Part shown: in pieces, positions 13,885 to 21,566 of the stretch
Numbering within the stretch: position 1 is the stretch's first letter
Layout: the number at the start of each line of letters is the position of its first letter
Source of the DNA: an uncultured Bacilli bacterium
Lineage (GTDB): Bacteria; Bacillota_I; Bacilli_A; RF39; UBA660
Length of the DNA stretch: 24,892 nt
Assembly (NCBI GenBank): GCA_947624915.1
Contig: CANQMF010000010.1
Location: 1 to 24,892, forward strand
Direction: 5' to 3'
Notes under the pieces: model-generated
Told to the model about the DNA's origin: nothing
The model's database searches: none
What the model saw: only the letters and a program-made list of their open reading frames with translations
Program-made: the position numbers and the translations under genes

Positions 13885-13933
13885 ATGTTACTTTTTTTAT
13901 TTTTTTTTAACGTTTTACTTTCAAAAGTAACAT
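13885..13933. repeat. 11-bp inverted repeat with a competing arm
   Basis: ATGTTACTTTT (13885-13895) and AAAAGTAACAT (13923-13933) are perfect complements. A nearer partner TTACTTT (13914-13920) can pair with the same right arm as a tight hairpin. It lies between the terminator at 13945 and the deaminase promoter, within a very T-rich stretch; possibly an operator. Confidence 0.5.
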
Positions 13934-13944
13934 TTTATATAAAC

Positions 13945-13970
13945 AAAAAAGCCAACTTGTCTTGTCAGCT
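13945..13970 (-). terminator. Intrinsic terminator of the small RNA unit
   Basis: Minus strand AGCTGAC-AAGACAA-GTTGGCT followed by six T. Seven pairs including two G-U. Confidence 0.75.
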
Positions 13971-14209
13971 TTTCCGTCAAACATGCACCTATTTATAAAC
14001 GATGCACCATTCATAAATAAATGTTTACACCTTTGTAAGCGTTGACATGCTTACACTCACTACTTACTGCTTGAATAATATTTAGTGGCAAAATGAGCTT
14101 AATACTCAACAATATCCCATTCCCCATAATTCTATCTTAAGTTTTGTAACAATAAATCGTTACATAGCGCTAAAATTACATTTAATGGTTGTTAACTAAT
14201 CATTTAATA

Positions 14210-14248
14210 CTAAGGGTGTACCACCAAAGGTAAAATCGCTTTTAACAC
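14210..14248 (-). CDS. Possible 12-aa peptide (MLKAILPLVVHP)
   Basis: GTG at 14248 opens a 13-codon frame ending in TAG. AGGAGGTGAT (14252-14261) upstream is a ten-base perfect complement of the 16S 3' end, with the AGGAGG core seven bases from the GTG. The product is short and hydrophobic. An ATG within the same element would give only a three-residue frame. Translation here would shape the fold of the downstream RNA. Confidence 0.35.
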   Translation of the reverse strand: MLKAILPLVVHP

Positions 14249-14326
14249 GACATCACCTCCTAATTTTCGTCATTTTCAAGATAAAACATATACAAGTATA
14301 TACTTTATCCATCTAACAACAACTAA

Positions 14327-14355
14327 ATTATATCATAAATTCCAGTTTTTACCAA
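14327..14355 (-). promoter_or_regulatory. Strong promoter of the small RNA unit
   Basis: Minus strand TTGGTA (14350-14355), 17-base spacer, TATAAT (14327-14332), with TG one base before the -10. A further TTGACT lies about 20 bases upstream. Confidence 0.7.
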
Positions 14356-14468
14356 GTAAATACAAGGAAAAAGTCAAATTTCTACAAAACAATTATAAAT
14401 AAACTCAACATCATACTTTTTAGTATATTTACTACTTATTCCTCTAGTTATAGTAAGGGTATCATTTA

Positions 14469-15725
14469 TTAGACAGTAAGGTGAATAGCTGTTACAGATA
14501 CGCCCTGACCAAAGGCAGTTGTCGCTGTTTCTAAATCACCAATTTTATCAACATTAAATAAAATTCCATTTTCTTCACCACTTAACTCAATACCTGTCTT
14601 TTCACCAAAACCGAAATCTTTAATGTATTTAAACAATTTTTCTTTTCCCAGTTTAAACCCAATATTAACAAACCCTGTATTACAAGAGTTTTCTACTACT
14701 TCACGATATGTCTGTGTACCATGACCACCATGTTTCCAACAGTGTATAGTAGCACCACCAACTTTTACACTACCAGTATCTGTAAAAGAATCTTTATCTA
14801 AATTAATCAAATTTTCTTCAAGAGCAGCTGATAAAGTAATAATTTTAAAGGTAGAACCAGGTTCATATGTCATCCATATTGGCAAATTACGATTTATATC
14901 TTCAATAGAATAATCTTGATAATTAGCCGGTGAAAAAGTAGGTCGTGAAGCCATTGCTAATATCTCTCCTGTATTAGGATCCATCACAATTCCCCAAGCT
15001 CCCTCTGGATTATACATATTTATCGCATTATCTAATTCTCTTTCTAAAGCCGATTGTATATCATAATCTACCGTTAAAGTAATATTCATACCAGATTGTG
15101 GTTGTTCATAGATTTGACTTAAATTAAGCTTTTGCCCTTTCGCATCACTAAAATATTTAATAGCGCCAAAACTTCCCGTTAAATACTTATCATATATAAG
15201 TTCTAAACCACTTAATCCCTGATTATCAATTCCAACAAAGCCTAATGTATTAGATAGCAAAGTATCATAAGGATAATTTCGTTTAGCCTCTTTAACAAGA
15301 TAAACACCATCTAATTTTAAATCATTAATTTGATCTGCAATTTCATTACTTAATCGTCGTCCTTCAGGGTGAACTCTTTCAATAGATGTTTTTTTACTTA
15401 CATGCTTTAACATATCTTGATAATCAACCTTTAATATATCAGCAAGTAATTGGGACGTTTTCTCCTTGTCAGTAATCTGATTTGGTATCAAAACTAAGGA
15501 AGTTGTTGTTATATTTCCGGCCAAAGTCACACCATTACGATCATAGATAATTCCACGATCAGCTTCAAGTGGCAAATTTCTACTCCATAAATCACTAGCA
15601 TAATCATTTAATTTGTCATAACTAATTACTTGAATATAAAACACTTTGAAAATAATAACCACAAATAAAATTAGAATAATAATTAAGGTAAGTCGCATTC
15701 TTTCATTCATTCTGCTTATAAACAT
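14469..15725 (-). CDS. Class B penicillin-binding protein, C-terminally truncated (418 aa)
   Basis: A peptidoglycan transpeptidase anchored by one N-terminal membrane helix (about 12-32), then the PBP dimerisation domain (ADRGIIYDRNG at 55-65) and most of the transpeptidase domain. The active-site S291-T-F-K294 and S347-C-N349 motifs are present. The chain ends eleven residues after FGQG, at two consecutive stop codons, so the KTG(T/S) box and the last 130 or more residues of the family are missing; KTG at 376-378 is the structural GxKTGIEL element, not the active site. It resembles SpoVD/PBP2-type proteins. AGGTGA lies four bases before the ATG. The truncation coincides with the change from core genes to the accessory region, so I infer a rearrangement or insertion; the protein should be inactive unless completed elsewhere. 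Confidence 0.85.
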   Translation of the reverse strand: MFISRMNERMRLTLIIILILFVVIIFKVFYIQVISYDKLNDYASDLWSRNLPLEADRGIIYDRNGVTLAGNITTTSLVLIPNQITDKEKTSQLLADILKVDYQDMLKHVSKKTSIERVHPEGRRLSNEIADQINDLKLDGVYLVKEAKRNYPYDTLLSNTLGFVGIDNQGLSGLELIYDKYLTGSFGAIKYFSDAKGQKLNLSQIYEQPQSGMNITLTVDYDIQSALERELDNAINMYNPEGAWGIVMDPNTGEILAMASRPTFSPANYQDYSIEDINRNLPIWMTYEPGSTFKIITLSAALEENLINLDKDSFTDTGSVKVGGATIHCWKHGGHGTQTYREVVENSCNTGFVNIGFKLGKEKLFKYIKDFGFGEKTGIELSGEENGILFNVDKIGDLETATTAFGQGVSVTAIHLTV

Positions 15726-15779
15726 ATAATCACCTATTCAAATATATGTTTTTTAATTTATAGAGAAAACTAAATATAC

Positions 15780-15804
15780 AAAAAAAAGGCACTAGTTGGT
15801 GTCC
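15780..15804 (-). terminator. Terminator after the 57-aa membrane protein
   Basis: Minus strand GGACAC-CAACTA-GTGCC followed by eight T, with one bulged A in the left arm. It overlaps the stop codon of the small gene and separates the lipid operon from the PBP gene. Confidence 0.65.
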
Positions 15805-15965
15805 TTTGATTTATCATTGGTGAATAATCTAACTATGCCAAATACAATAACTAATGCTGCAGCAGCTAATATTAATCTGATAAATAAATCATCAGGAAAC
15901 AAATCAATTATTTTTTCTGTTCCGTGTGCAATAGCTTTATCCAAATTAAAAGCCACATTTTCCAT
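15792..15965 (-). CDS. Small single-pass membrane protein, 57 aa
   Basis: The frame begins MENVAFNLDKAIAHGTEK and contains one strongly hydrophobic segment, RLILAAAALVIVFGIVRLF (about 30-48), followed by a short charged tail. A membrane protein of unknown role, placed directly after the acyltransferase operon. The ribosome binding site is weak: GGGGGA lies about 12 bases from the ATG, and an in-frame TAG upstream leaves no earlier start. Only codon pattern, the membrane segment and the terminator overlapping its stop support it. Confidence 0.6.
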   Translation of the reverse strand: MENVAFNLDKAIAHGTEKIIDLFPDDLFIRLILAAAALVIVFGIVRLFTNDKSKDTN

Positions 15966-16013
15966 ACTAAATATCTATCCCCCATTCACTACGGTTAAAG
16001 TATAAAACAGTAA

Positions 16014-16625
16014 TTATGATTTGTCAAATTTCATTTGTAGATTTAAGTTTATTAGTCTTTCCACCTCATGATATAACTTTTCATTGGCTTCCTCTAAATT
16101 CATATCTTTAACTTTAAATGGTTTGCCATATCTTATTGTCAAATTTTTACTTCGAAATTTATAATCACCAGTAATACCAAAAGGGACAATGGTTGCATCT
16201 GTTTTACTAGCCATTGATACCGCTCCAAATTTAAAAGGCAACAATAATTCTTTAGTCTTATTACGTGTACCTTCTGGGAACAATCCAATCGCACCACCAT
16301 CTTTTAAAACACCAATCGCAAGTTCTTTGGCCTTTTGATCACCATTAGCACGATCAACTGATATACAGCCTGCTGCTTTAAAAAACCATGCTACTTTCTT
16401 ATTATCGAAATACTCCTTTTTAGCCATATAATGAATACCTCTTTTGGTTGAAATAATAGTTAAACACTGATCATATAGATGCTTATGATTACCAACTATC
16501 AAAATAGGTCCATCCTTTGGAATATTCTCTTTATCTATAATGTGTGGGCGATAATAAAATTTAAAAATAGGTCCTAAAATAAAACGAGCAACACGGTAAA
16601 ACAAAGGTATTTTTTTATTCATCAT
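16014..16625 (-). CDS. plsC: 1-acyl-sn-glycerol-3-phosphate acyltransferase
   Basis: A lysophosphatidic acid acyltransferase making phosphatidic acid at the membrane. It has the H-x4-D motif (NHKHLYD), a GCISVDR substrate-binding block and FPEGTRN; VPFGITGDYKF is the fourth block. A weakly hydrophobic N-terminal segment (FYRVARFILGPIFKFYY) may associate with the membrane. The start lies in a run of three ATG codons overlapping the end of the synthetase gene; the AGGTG element is best spaced from the second or third, so the start may be 16622 or 16625. It is the third gene of a plsC/synthetase/plsC operon. Confidence 0.9.
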   Translation of the reverse strand: MMNKKIPLFYRVARFILGPIFKFYYRPHIIDKENIPKDGPILIVGNHKHLYDQCLTIISTKRGIHYMAKKEYFDNKKVAWFFKAAGCISVDRANGDQKAKELAIGVLKDGGAIGLFPEGTRNKTKELLLPFKFGAVSMASKTDATIVPFGITGDYKFRSKNLTIRYGKPFKVKDMNLEEANEKLYHEVERLINLNLQMKFDKS

Positions 16626-18348
16626 CATCCACACCTATATCACTTTTCAACTTTTGAAAATCCACCTTACCCAATTTTGTTTTAGGTAATTGTTTACGAT
16701 AGACAAATTCTTGTGGAATCATATATTTGGCCAAATGCTTTTTACAATAAGTTCTAATTTCGGACTTAGTAAATAAACCATGATGGCCATCCTTTAGAAC
16801 AATAAAAGCCTTACCAACTTCTTGTTTATAAGGATGTGGTATACCAATAACAGTACACTGTAAAACAGCTGGATGAGATTCAATCACTTCCTCGACATGT
16901 GCTGGATAAACGTTATAACCACTAGTTACAATCATACGTTTAGTACGTCCTTTATAGAATATAAAACCATCACTATCCATATAACCTAAATCGCCAGTAT
17001 GAAGCCATACATGGCCATCTTTATGTATTTGTAACACAGCATTAGTTTCACTTTCATTATTCAAATATCCCATCATTAAAGCCTTACTATTAACAACAAT
17101 TTCTCCCACTTCACCATATGGTACTGTTTTTTGAGTAGCAGGATCAATAATCTTAATATAATTACCCGCTAAAGGTATTCCAACTGATCCACTTTTATTT
17201 ATATCATCGCAAGCCAAAGTAACAGCCGCTAATGCTTCTGATAAGCCATATCCTTGAGTAATAACAGCTGTAGAATTATGATCCTTAAAATATTGATTAA
17301 CTCTTTCTTCAAGCTTTTTAGTTAGTATATCCCCACCACTAACAACATACTTTAAAAAAGATAAATCTAAGTTTTTTTCATTATTAGAATTAATCAAAGC
17401 TTCATATAAAGTAGGAACACCTAGTACACAGGTTGGCCTAGTCTTTTTAAACAATGTATCAAATTTTTTAGAGTCAAACTGTGGTATTAGAATAGAATAA
17501 CATCCTAAAGCAAATGGAGTATGCATTAGCACACTAAGTCCAAAGCCATGGAAGTTAGGCATTATTGCTAAACAACAATCTCCCGATTTTAATCTCTTCA
17601 TTTGAATTTGTTCCTGACGAGCTGCTAAAATAAAGGAGCGATTCTGGATAACCACATTTTTAGGTGTACCACTAGTTCCACCACTATGTAAAATAACTGC
17701 TGGTGTATCCCTACCAAATTTGACTTTCGTATCAATCTCCGTATGACAATGGATACTCATAAACTTTCTCCAACTCATAAACAATGGGTCACGAGGATAT
17801 CGCTTATACTTTCCTATTTGCTTAATATTGTACCCTACTCGCATAAATATATTCAACGAATCTGCTGGAGAGACAAAAATCACTTTCTGTACACTCGTAT
17901 CCCTAATCGTATTTTCAATTTTATCATAAAACATATCCACTAGCACCATAAATTTACTTTTGGTTGAAACTAAACTCTGCTTTATTTCTTCTTCAGCTGA
18001 AAGTGGATGCAACATATTAGCAATAGCCCCCAACTTATTTAATCCATATAATGCTATTAAGGCTTCTGGAATGTTAGGCAAGCAAATTGTAACAATATCT
18101 CCTTTTTTAATGCCCAATTCCTGAAATGACATACTAGCTCGATTAATTAATTTAATAAACTGCTTATATGTTATTTTACGGTTCATATATTTGATAGCTA
18201 AATAATTAGGATATCTCGTAGCGCTATTATTAACCTGATCATAAATACTTATGTTAGGAATCTTAATATTTAGTTCATCCTCCGTATAATATTTAGCCCA
18301 AGGGGCTGGTATGGGTTTCTTTTTTCTAAAAATATCAAATATTGTCAT
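16615..18348 (-). CDS. AMP-forming acyl-CoA (or acyl-ACP) synthetase, 577 aa
   Basis: An ANL-superfamily ligase that activates a carboxylic acid, most likely a fatty acid, through an acyl-adenylate. Motifs in order are HSGGTSGTPK (221-230, the AMP-binding P-loop), YGLSEA, LHTGDLGYMDSDGFIFYKGR and the C-terminal lysine region PKTKLGKVDF. There is no membrane helix. It sits between two PlsC genes with 14- and 11-base overlaps, so an operon that activates exogenous or recycled fatty acids and passes them to the acyltransferases is a sensible inference; the acceptor (CoA or ACP) is not readable. GGAGG stands seven bases before the ATG. Confidence 0.9.
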   Translation of the reverse strand: MTIFDIFRKKKPIPAPWAKYYTEDELNIKIPNISIYDQVNNSATRYPNYLAIKYMNRKITYKQFIKLINRASMSFQELGIKKGDIVTICLPNIPEALIALYGLNKLGAIANMLHPLSAEEEIKQSLVSTKSKFMVLVDMFYDKIENTIRDTSVQKVIFVSPADSLNIFMRVGYNIKQIGKYKRYPRDPLFMSWRKFMSIHCHTEIDTKVKFGRDTPAVILHSGGTSGTPKNVVIQNRSFILAARQEQIQMKRLKSGDCCLAIMPNFHGFGLSVLMHTPFALGCYSILIPQFDSKKFDTLFKKTRPTCVLGVPTLYEALINSNNEKNLDLSFLKYVVSGGDILTKKLEERVNQYFKDHNSTAVITQGYGLSEALAAVTLACDDINKSGSVGIPLAGNYIKIIDPATQKTVPYGEVGEIVVNSKALMMGYLNNESETNAVLQIHKDGHVWLHTGDLGYMDSDGFIFYKGRTKRMIVTSGYNVYPAHVEEVIESHPAVLQCTVIGIPHPYKQEVGKAFIVLKDGHHGLFTKSEIRTYCKKHLAKYMIPQEFVYRKQLPKTKLGKVDFQKLKSDIGVDDDE

Positions 18349-18919
18349 TTTTTTCCTCCACTTTTTTCTTAATCATTTCATATAATTTGGTATTCTCCTG
18401 ATCTAAATCTTCTCTAATGTGGATTGGTTTTAAGAACTCCAATTGCAAATTTTTAGAAAATAATTTATAATCACCAGTAATAACAAAAGGAACAATCGGT
18501 ACCCCAGCACTAGAAGCCATTTTAACAGCTCCTATCTTAAACGGTAACAAGGTTTTATCTGCGCGATTAAAAGTACCTTCTGGAAAGACACCAACTACAT
18601 GGTCATATTTTAAATAACTTATGGCTGTTTTTAAAGCCTCTGCGTTTTTGGTACGACGATTCACCGGAATTAACCCTAAATTGGCAAAAATTATTTTTTT
18701 AATACCTCTAAATAACTCAATTTTTGCTAAAAAATGAATAGGTCTTTTGGTCGATGATAAAAGTAATAAACAATCAAAATTATTAGTATGATTTCCCGCT
18801 AGGACAACTCCTCCATCACTTGGAATATTCTCTTTACCAACTATAGTTGGTCGATAAAATAACTTAAACAAAAAACTAATAATGGGTCGAACTAAAACAT
18901 ATAATTTTGAATTTTTCAT
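18335..18919 (-). CDS. plsC: 1-acyl-sn-glycerol-3-phosphate acyltransferase, second copy
   Basis: A PlsC-family acyltransferase of 194 residues with NHTNNFD (H-x4-D), GLIPVNRRT, FPEGTFN and VPFVITGDYKL. It is clearly paralogous to the gene at 16014: the same block order and similar ends. Two different copies flanking one synthetase may have different acyl-chain or lysophospholipid preferences. GGAGG lies four bases before the ATG. It is the first gene of its operon; a weak extended -10 (TGATATTAT) lies just upstream of the ribosome binding site, without a good -35. Confidence 0.9.
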   Translation of the reverse strand: MKNSKLYVLVRPIISFLFKLFYRPTIVGKENIPSDGGVVLAGNHTNNFDCLLLLSSTKRPIHFLAKIELFRGIKKIIFANLGLIPVNRRTKNAEALKTAISYLKYDHVVGVFPEGTFNRADKTLLPFKIGAVKMASSAGVPIVPFVITGDYKLFSKNLQLEFLKPIHIREDLDQENTKLYEMIKKKVEEKNDNI

Positions 18920-19072
18920 ACAACCTCCACAATATATAATATCATGTTTTTAAAATATTTAATAGAGAAGTCCATAAATTTAAAAAAACTTGTTAAATGA
19001 AAAAATAAATTACTTTTAAATTATCACAAGTCTTTTGATATTATATATGCATAAGGAAATTACGCATAGAAC

Positions 19073-19115
19073 AAAAAAAGCATTTGTTTAAATAGTTGGC
19101 AAATGTTTCTTTTTA
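19073..19115. terminator. Bidirectional terminator hairpin
   Basis: Arms AAGCATTTG and CAAATGTTT (about 19079-19108) around a 13-base loop, with a run of seven A on the left and of T on the right, so it can stop transcription in both directions. Confidence 0.6.
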
Positions 19116-19225
19116 TACACTAACTTTTTAGACGCCTAATTTATCAAAAACATCTAAAACAAATTTTAATACAATATATATTTATTAACATGGCCAAGTT
19201 TTCATTGTTTGGTTTTAAATATATG

Positions 19226-19243
19226 AAAAAGCTCTATAAGAGC
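19226..19243 (-). terminator. Terminator after the phosphatidyltransferase
   Basis: Minus strand GCTCT-TAT-AGAGC followed by five T, about 40 bases downstream of the pgsA-like stop codon. Confidence 0.7.
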
Positions 19244-19283
19244 CCTTTCAATATATTAATTTAATAAACAAAATAATAAGTAT

Positions 19284-20102
19284 TTACCGCAACAACTTTT
19301 TATGACTATCCTTATTACCATTTGAAGTATCTTTTTGGATTTCTGCTTCATGAACTAGTAAACTACGTAATTCTTGGTACTTTTTAACGTTGGATTCAAC
19401 ACCTTGATGTATCTTTTCTTTAGTCAACTTCTTTTTTTTAACAACTTGCTCACCATTAGATATTTTAACATCCTCTTTATCATTAATTAAAGTTTTTGAT
19501 TGTGTTTCTCGCTTATATCTATGATAACTAGTCAAATAGGAAGTGGCAGTAACAAGTTGGAGAGTCGTTGCTGCAACAAATAAAATATTAAATAGAGTAT
19601 TTACTTCAATCAGATTTGTTAAAAAACCAACACCTAATAGTGGAAACAAAACAAAAGTCTTTACTTTACCTATTTTTGAAGAATGTGGTGACTGTGTTTC
19701 TACTTTTCCTTTAATGTTAATAACTGATATAACTAACTCAAGAGCTAGATTACAAAGTAATATAGGATTGATAAAACTTGCACCAATTAACAAAGTACCA
19801 GCAAATACTTTGTCACATATTGCATCTAAATCTTTCCCCAATTCACTGACCAAATGATACTTACGGGCTATAAAGCCATCTAATAAATCAGTTAAAGAAA
19901 AAGCAATTGTAAAAGAAATAATTAATATTACATTAGCTGTTAGGGCAGCAGGAATTATGAAAAAAGGAGCAGCTATTAAACGTGATAAGGTCATAATATT
20001 AGGAATCTGGCGATGCCTTTGACCTTTTGTCTGTAACTGTTTCCACGCATCTTTAATCAATAACCTATAATTATCTAATATCTTTTTAACTTCTTTTTTC
20101 AT
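19284..20102 (-). CDS. pgsA: CDP-alcohol phosphatidyltransferase, PgsA-like, 272 aa
   Basis: An integral-membrane enzyme that joins CDP-diacylglycerol to an alcohol, here most likely glycerol 3-phosphate on the way to phosphatidylglycerol. The full signature D-x2-DG-x2-AR-x8-G-x3-D-x3-D is present: D72, D75-G76, A79-R80, G89, D93 and D97. Several hydrophobic helices follow. The N terminus (about 1-33) and a charged C-terminal tail of about 80 residues rich in Lys, Glu and Gln extend beyond usual PgsA length (about 180-190) and are unrecognised. AAGGAG lies five bases before the ATG. It follows asnS by 71 bases and has its own extended -10 promoter there. Cardiolipin- or phosphatidylinositol-type members cannot be excluded. 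Confidence 0.85.
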   Translation of the reverse strand: MKKEVKKILDNYRLLIKDAWKQLQTKGQRHRQIPNIMTLSRLIAAPFFIIPAALTANVILIISFTIAFSLTDLLDGFIARKYHLVSELGKDLDAICDKVFAGTLLIGASFINPILLCNLALELVISVINIKGKVETQSPHSSKIGKVKTFVLFPLLGVGFLTNLIEVNTLFNILFVAATTLQLVTATSYLTSYHRYKRETQSKTLINDKEDVKISNGEQVVKKKKLTKEKIHQGVESNVKKYQELRSLLVHEAEIQKDTSNGNKDSHKKLLR

Positions 20103-20141
20103 AATAACTCCTTGTACATTTTAAATACTAGTTATAGTGCC

Positions 20142-20150
20142 ATTATACCA
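20142..20150 (-). promoter_or_regulatory. Extended -10 promoter element for pgsA
   Basis: Minus strand TGGTATAAT, about 40 bases upstream of the pgsA-like start. No convincing -35 box, which is acceptable with an extended -10. Confidence 0.5.
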
Positions 20151-20173
20151 CAATAAATTTAATTATATCTTAT

Positions 20174-21553
20174 CTAATAATCACAATTATTTGAGGTACG
20201 AGGATAAGGGATAACATCACGAATATTTTCAACCCCCGTTAAATAAATTAATAATCTTTCAAAGCCCATTCCAAATCCAGAATGAACACAGCCACCATAA
20301 CGGCGTAAATTTAAATACCAATTTAAAGAACCTTTTTCCATTTGTAATTCTTCCATACGTTTAACCAGTTTATCATAGCTATCTTCACGTTGTGAGCCAC
20401 CCATCAATTCACCAGCACCGGGGACTTCCAAATCAACTGCTGCAACTGTCTTTCCGTCTGGATTTTGTTTCATATAGAAAGCTTTGATATCCTTAGGCCA
20501 ATTTTTAATAAAAACTGGGCCGTTAAAATACTCTGTAATATATTTTTCATGTTCTTTAGCTATATCAGCACCATATTCTGGTTCAAATTCCCACTTAACG
20601 CCTGACTCTTTTAGAATTTTAATGACCTCTTCATGATCAACCCGAACAAATTGACTATTAATTAATTTATTTAACTTATCTTTTAATCCCTTTTCAACAA
20701 AAGAATCAAAGAAGTCAATTTCCATCGGACATTTATCTAAAACATATTTAACTACATATTTAAGCATGTCTTCCATAATATCCATATCTTCTTCTAAATC
20801 ACAAAAAGCTATTTCTGGTTCAATCATCCAAAATTCATTAGCATGTGTTTTCGTATTGGAGTTTTCAGCTCGAAATGTTGGACCGAAAGTATATGTTTTT
20901 TTATAAGCTAACGCCCATGTCTCTGCTTCTAACTGGCCAGATACCGTAAGAGCAACTGGTTTACCAAAAAAATCCTTTGAATAATCTAATTTTCCCGTTT
21001 TAGCAATTTCATCAAGATTTAAAGTTGTAATTTGAAACATTTCACCAGCCCCTTCACAGTCACTAGCTGTGATAATTGGTGCATGAAAATAAACATATCC
21101 CCGCTCTTGAAAGTACGTGTGAATAGCATAACTAGCAACACTACGAACACGAAAAACAGCATTAAACAAATTCGTCCTTGGGCGCAAATAAGCAATATCG
21201 CGTAAAAACTCTCTAGTATGTCTTTGTGGTTGGATCGGATAATCCTCATCACAATTACCTTCTAATTTAACAAAAGTAGCTTGAAGTTCTAAATCATCAT
21301 CATTTTTAGGTGACGCTACTATTGTACCCTCTACAGTAATCGCACTGCCAATATGTAATTTAGCAACTTCTTCAAAATTATCTAACTTAGTATCATAAAT
21401 AACTTGCAAATTTTTAAAAGCCGTACCATCATTAAAATCAATAAAACCAAATTCTTTTTGTTTACGATGATTACGAATCCAACCAGCTAATGTTACTTTT
21501 TTACCAATAAAAGACTTTTTCTGTTTATATATATCTTTTAGTTCTTGACTCAT
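20174..21553 (-). CDS. asnS: Asparagine--tRNA ligase, 459 aa
   Basis: A class IIb aminoacyl-tRNA synthetase that charges tRNA-Asn. The N-terminal OB-fold anticodon-binding domain includes KVTLAGWIRNHRKQKEFGFIDFNDG; motif 2 is seen in FGPTFRAENSNTKTHANEFWMIEPE and motif 3 in GFGMGFERLLIYLTG; the end PYPRTSNNCDY corresponds to the AsnRS tail (often FPRTPG..EF) rather than AspRS. The ATG at 21553 is chosen because GGAGG lies eight bases upstream; the longer frame would run back into gatB. It follows gatB by 13 bases, in the same operon. Having AsnRS and GatCAB together suggests GatCAB mainly makes Gln-tRNA. Confidence 0.95.
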   Translation of the reverse strand: MSQELKDIYKQKKSFIGKKVTLAGWIRNHRKQKEFGFIDFNDGTAFKNLQVIYDTKLDNFEEVAKLHIGSAITVEGTIVASPKNDDDLELQATFVKLEGNCDEDYPIQPQRHTREFLRDIAYLRPRTNLFNAVFRVRSVASYAIHTYFQERGYVYFHAPIITASDCEGAGEMFQITTLNLDEIAKTGKLDYSKDFFGKPVALTVSGQLEAETWALAYKKTYTFGPTFRAENSNTKTHANEFWMIEPEIAFCDLEEDMDIMEDMLKYVVKYVLDKCPMEIDFFDSFVEKGLKDKLNKLINSQFVRVDHEEVIKILKESGVKWEFEPEYGADIAKEHEKYITEYFNGPVFIKNWPKDIKAFYMKQNPDGKTVAAVDLEVPGAGELMGGSQREDSYDKLVKRMEELQMEKGSLNWYLNLRRYGGCVHSGFGMGFERLLIYLTGVENIRDVIPYPRTSNNCDY

Positions 21554-21566
21554 AAATATTTCCTCC

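Larger units (their letters stand above)
13945..14320 (-). ncRNA. Candidate structured small RNA with a short leader ORF
   Basis: A region with its own good promoter (14327-14355) and terminator (13945-13970) but no gene. Inside are a perfect Shine-Dalgarno with a 12-codon frame (14210-14248), a TGTAAC/GTTACA hairpin near 14148-14167, a TGAG/CTCA hairpin near 14092-14106, TGTAAGC/GCTTACA arms 8 bases apart near 14035-14056 and a repeated GGTGCAT near 13983-14010. It lacks the hallmarks of tmRNA, RNase P RNA, SRP RNA or T-box leaders. It may be a trans-acting RNA, or the leader of a lost gene. The boundaries are inferred from the signals. Confidence 0.4.
18920..19283. other. Gene-free AT-rich spacer with two terminators
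   Basis: 364 bases with no credible gene. It contains the terminators at 19073-19115 and 19226-19243 and a short ATGCAT...ATGCGT inverted element near 19046-19068 beside a TATAAT-like box that could start the plsC operon. I see nothing else. Confidence 0.6.

Noticed and set aside
14200..14260. T-box leader, because of a GGTGGTACACC stretch
   Set aside because: The conserved AGGGTGGNACCGCG sequence is not matched, and no antiterminator/terminator pair with a downstream synthetase gene follows.
13945..14320. tmRNA, RNase P RNA or SRP RNA
   Set aside because: No tRNA-like ends or tag frame, no GAGGAAAGTCC-like core, and no SRP tetraloop domain.
14364..14480. Open frame after the PBP stop that might be a recombinase C-terminal tail
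   Set aside because: It runs in the same direction as the PBP gene in another frame, so its N-terminal part would have to lie within the PBP gene; no start, ribosome binding site or integrase motif is visible.
15796..16005. Plus-strand frame of 69 codons
   Set aside because: It is the complement of the 57-residue membrane protein, which has a convincing membrane helix and a terminator at its stop.
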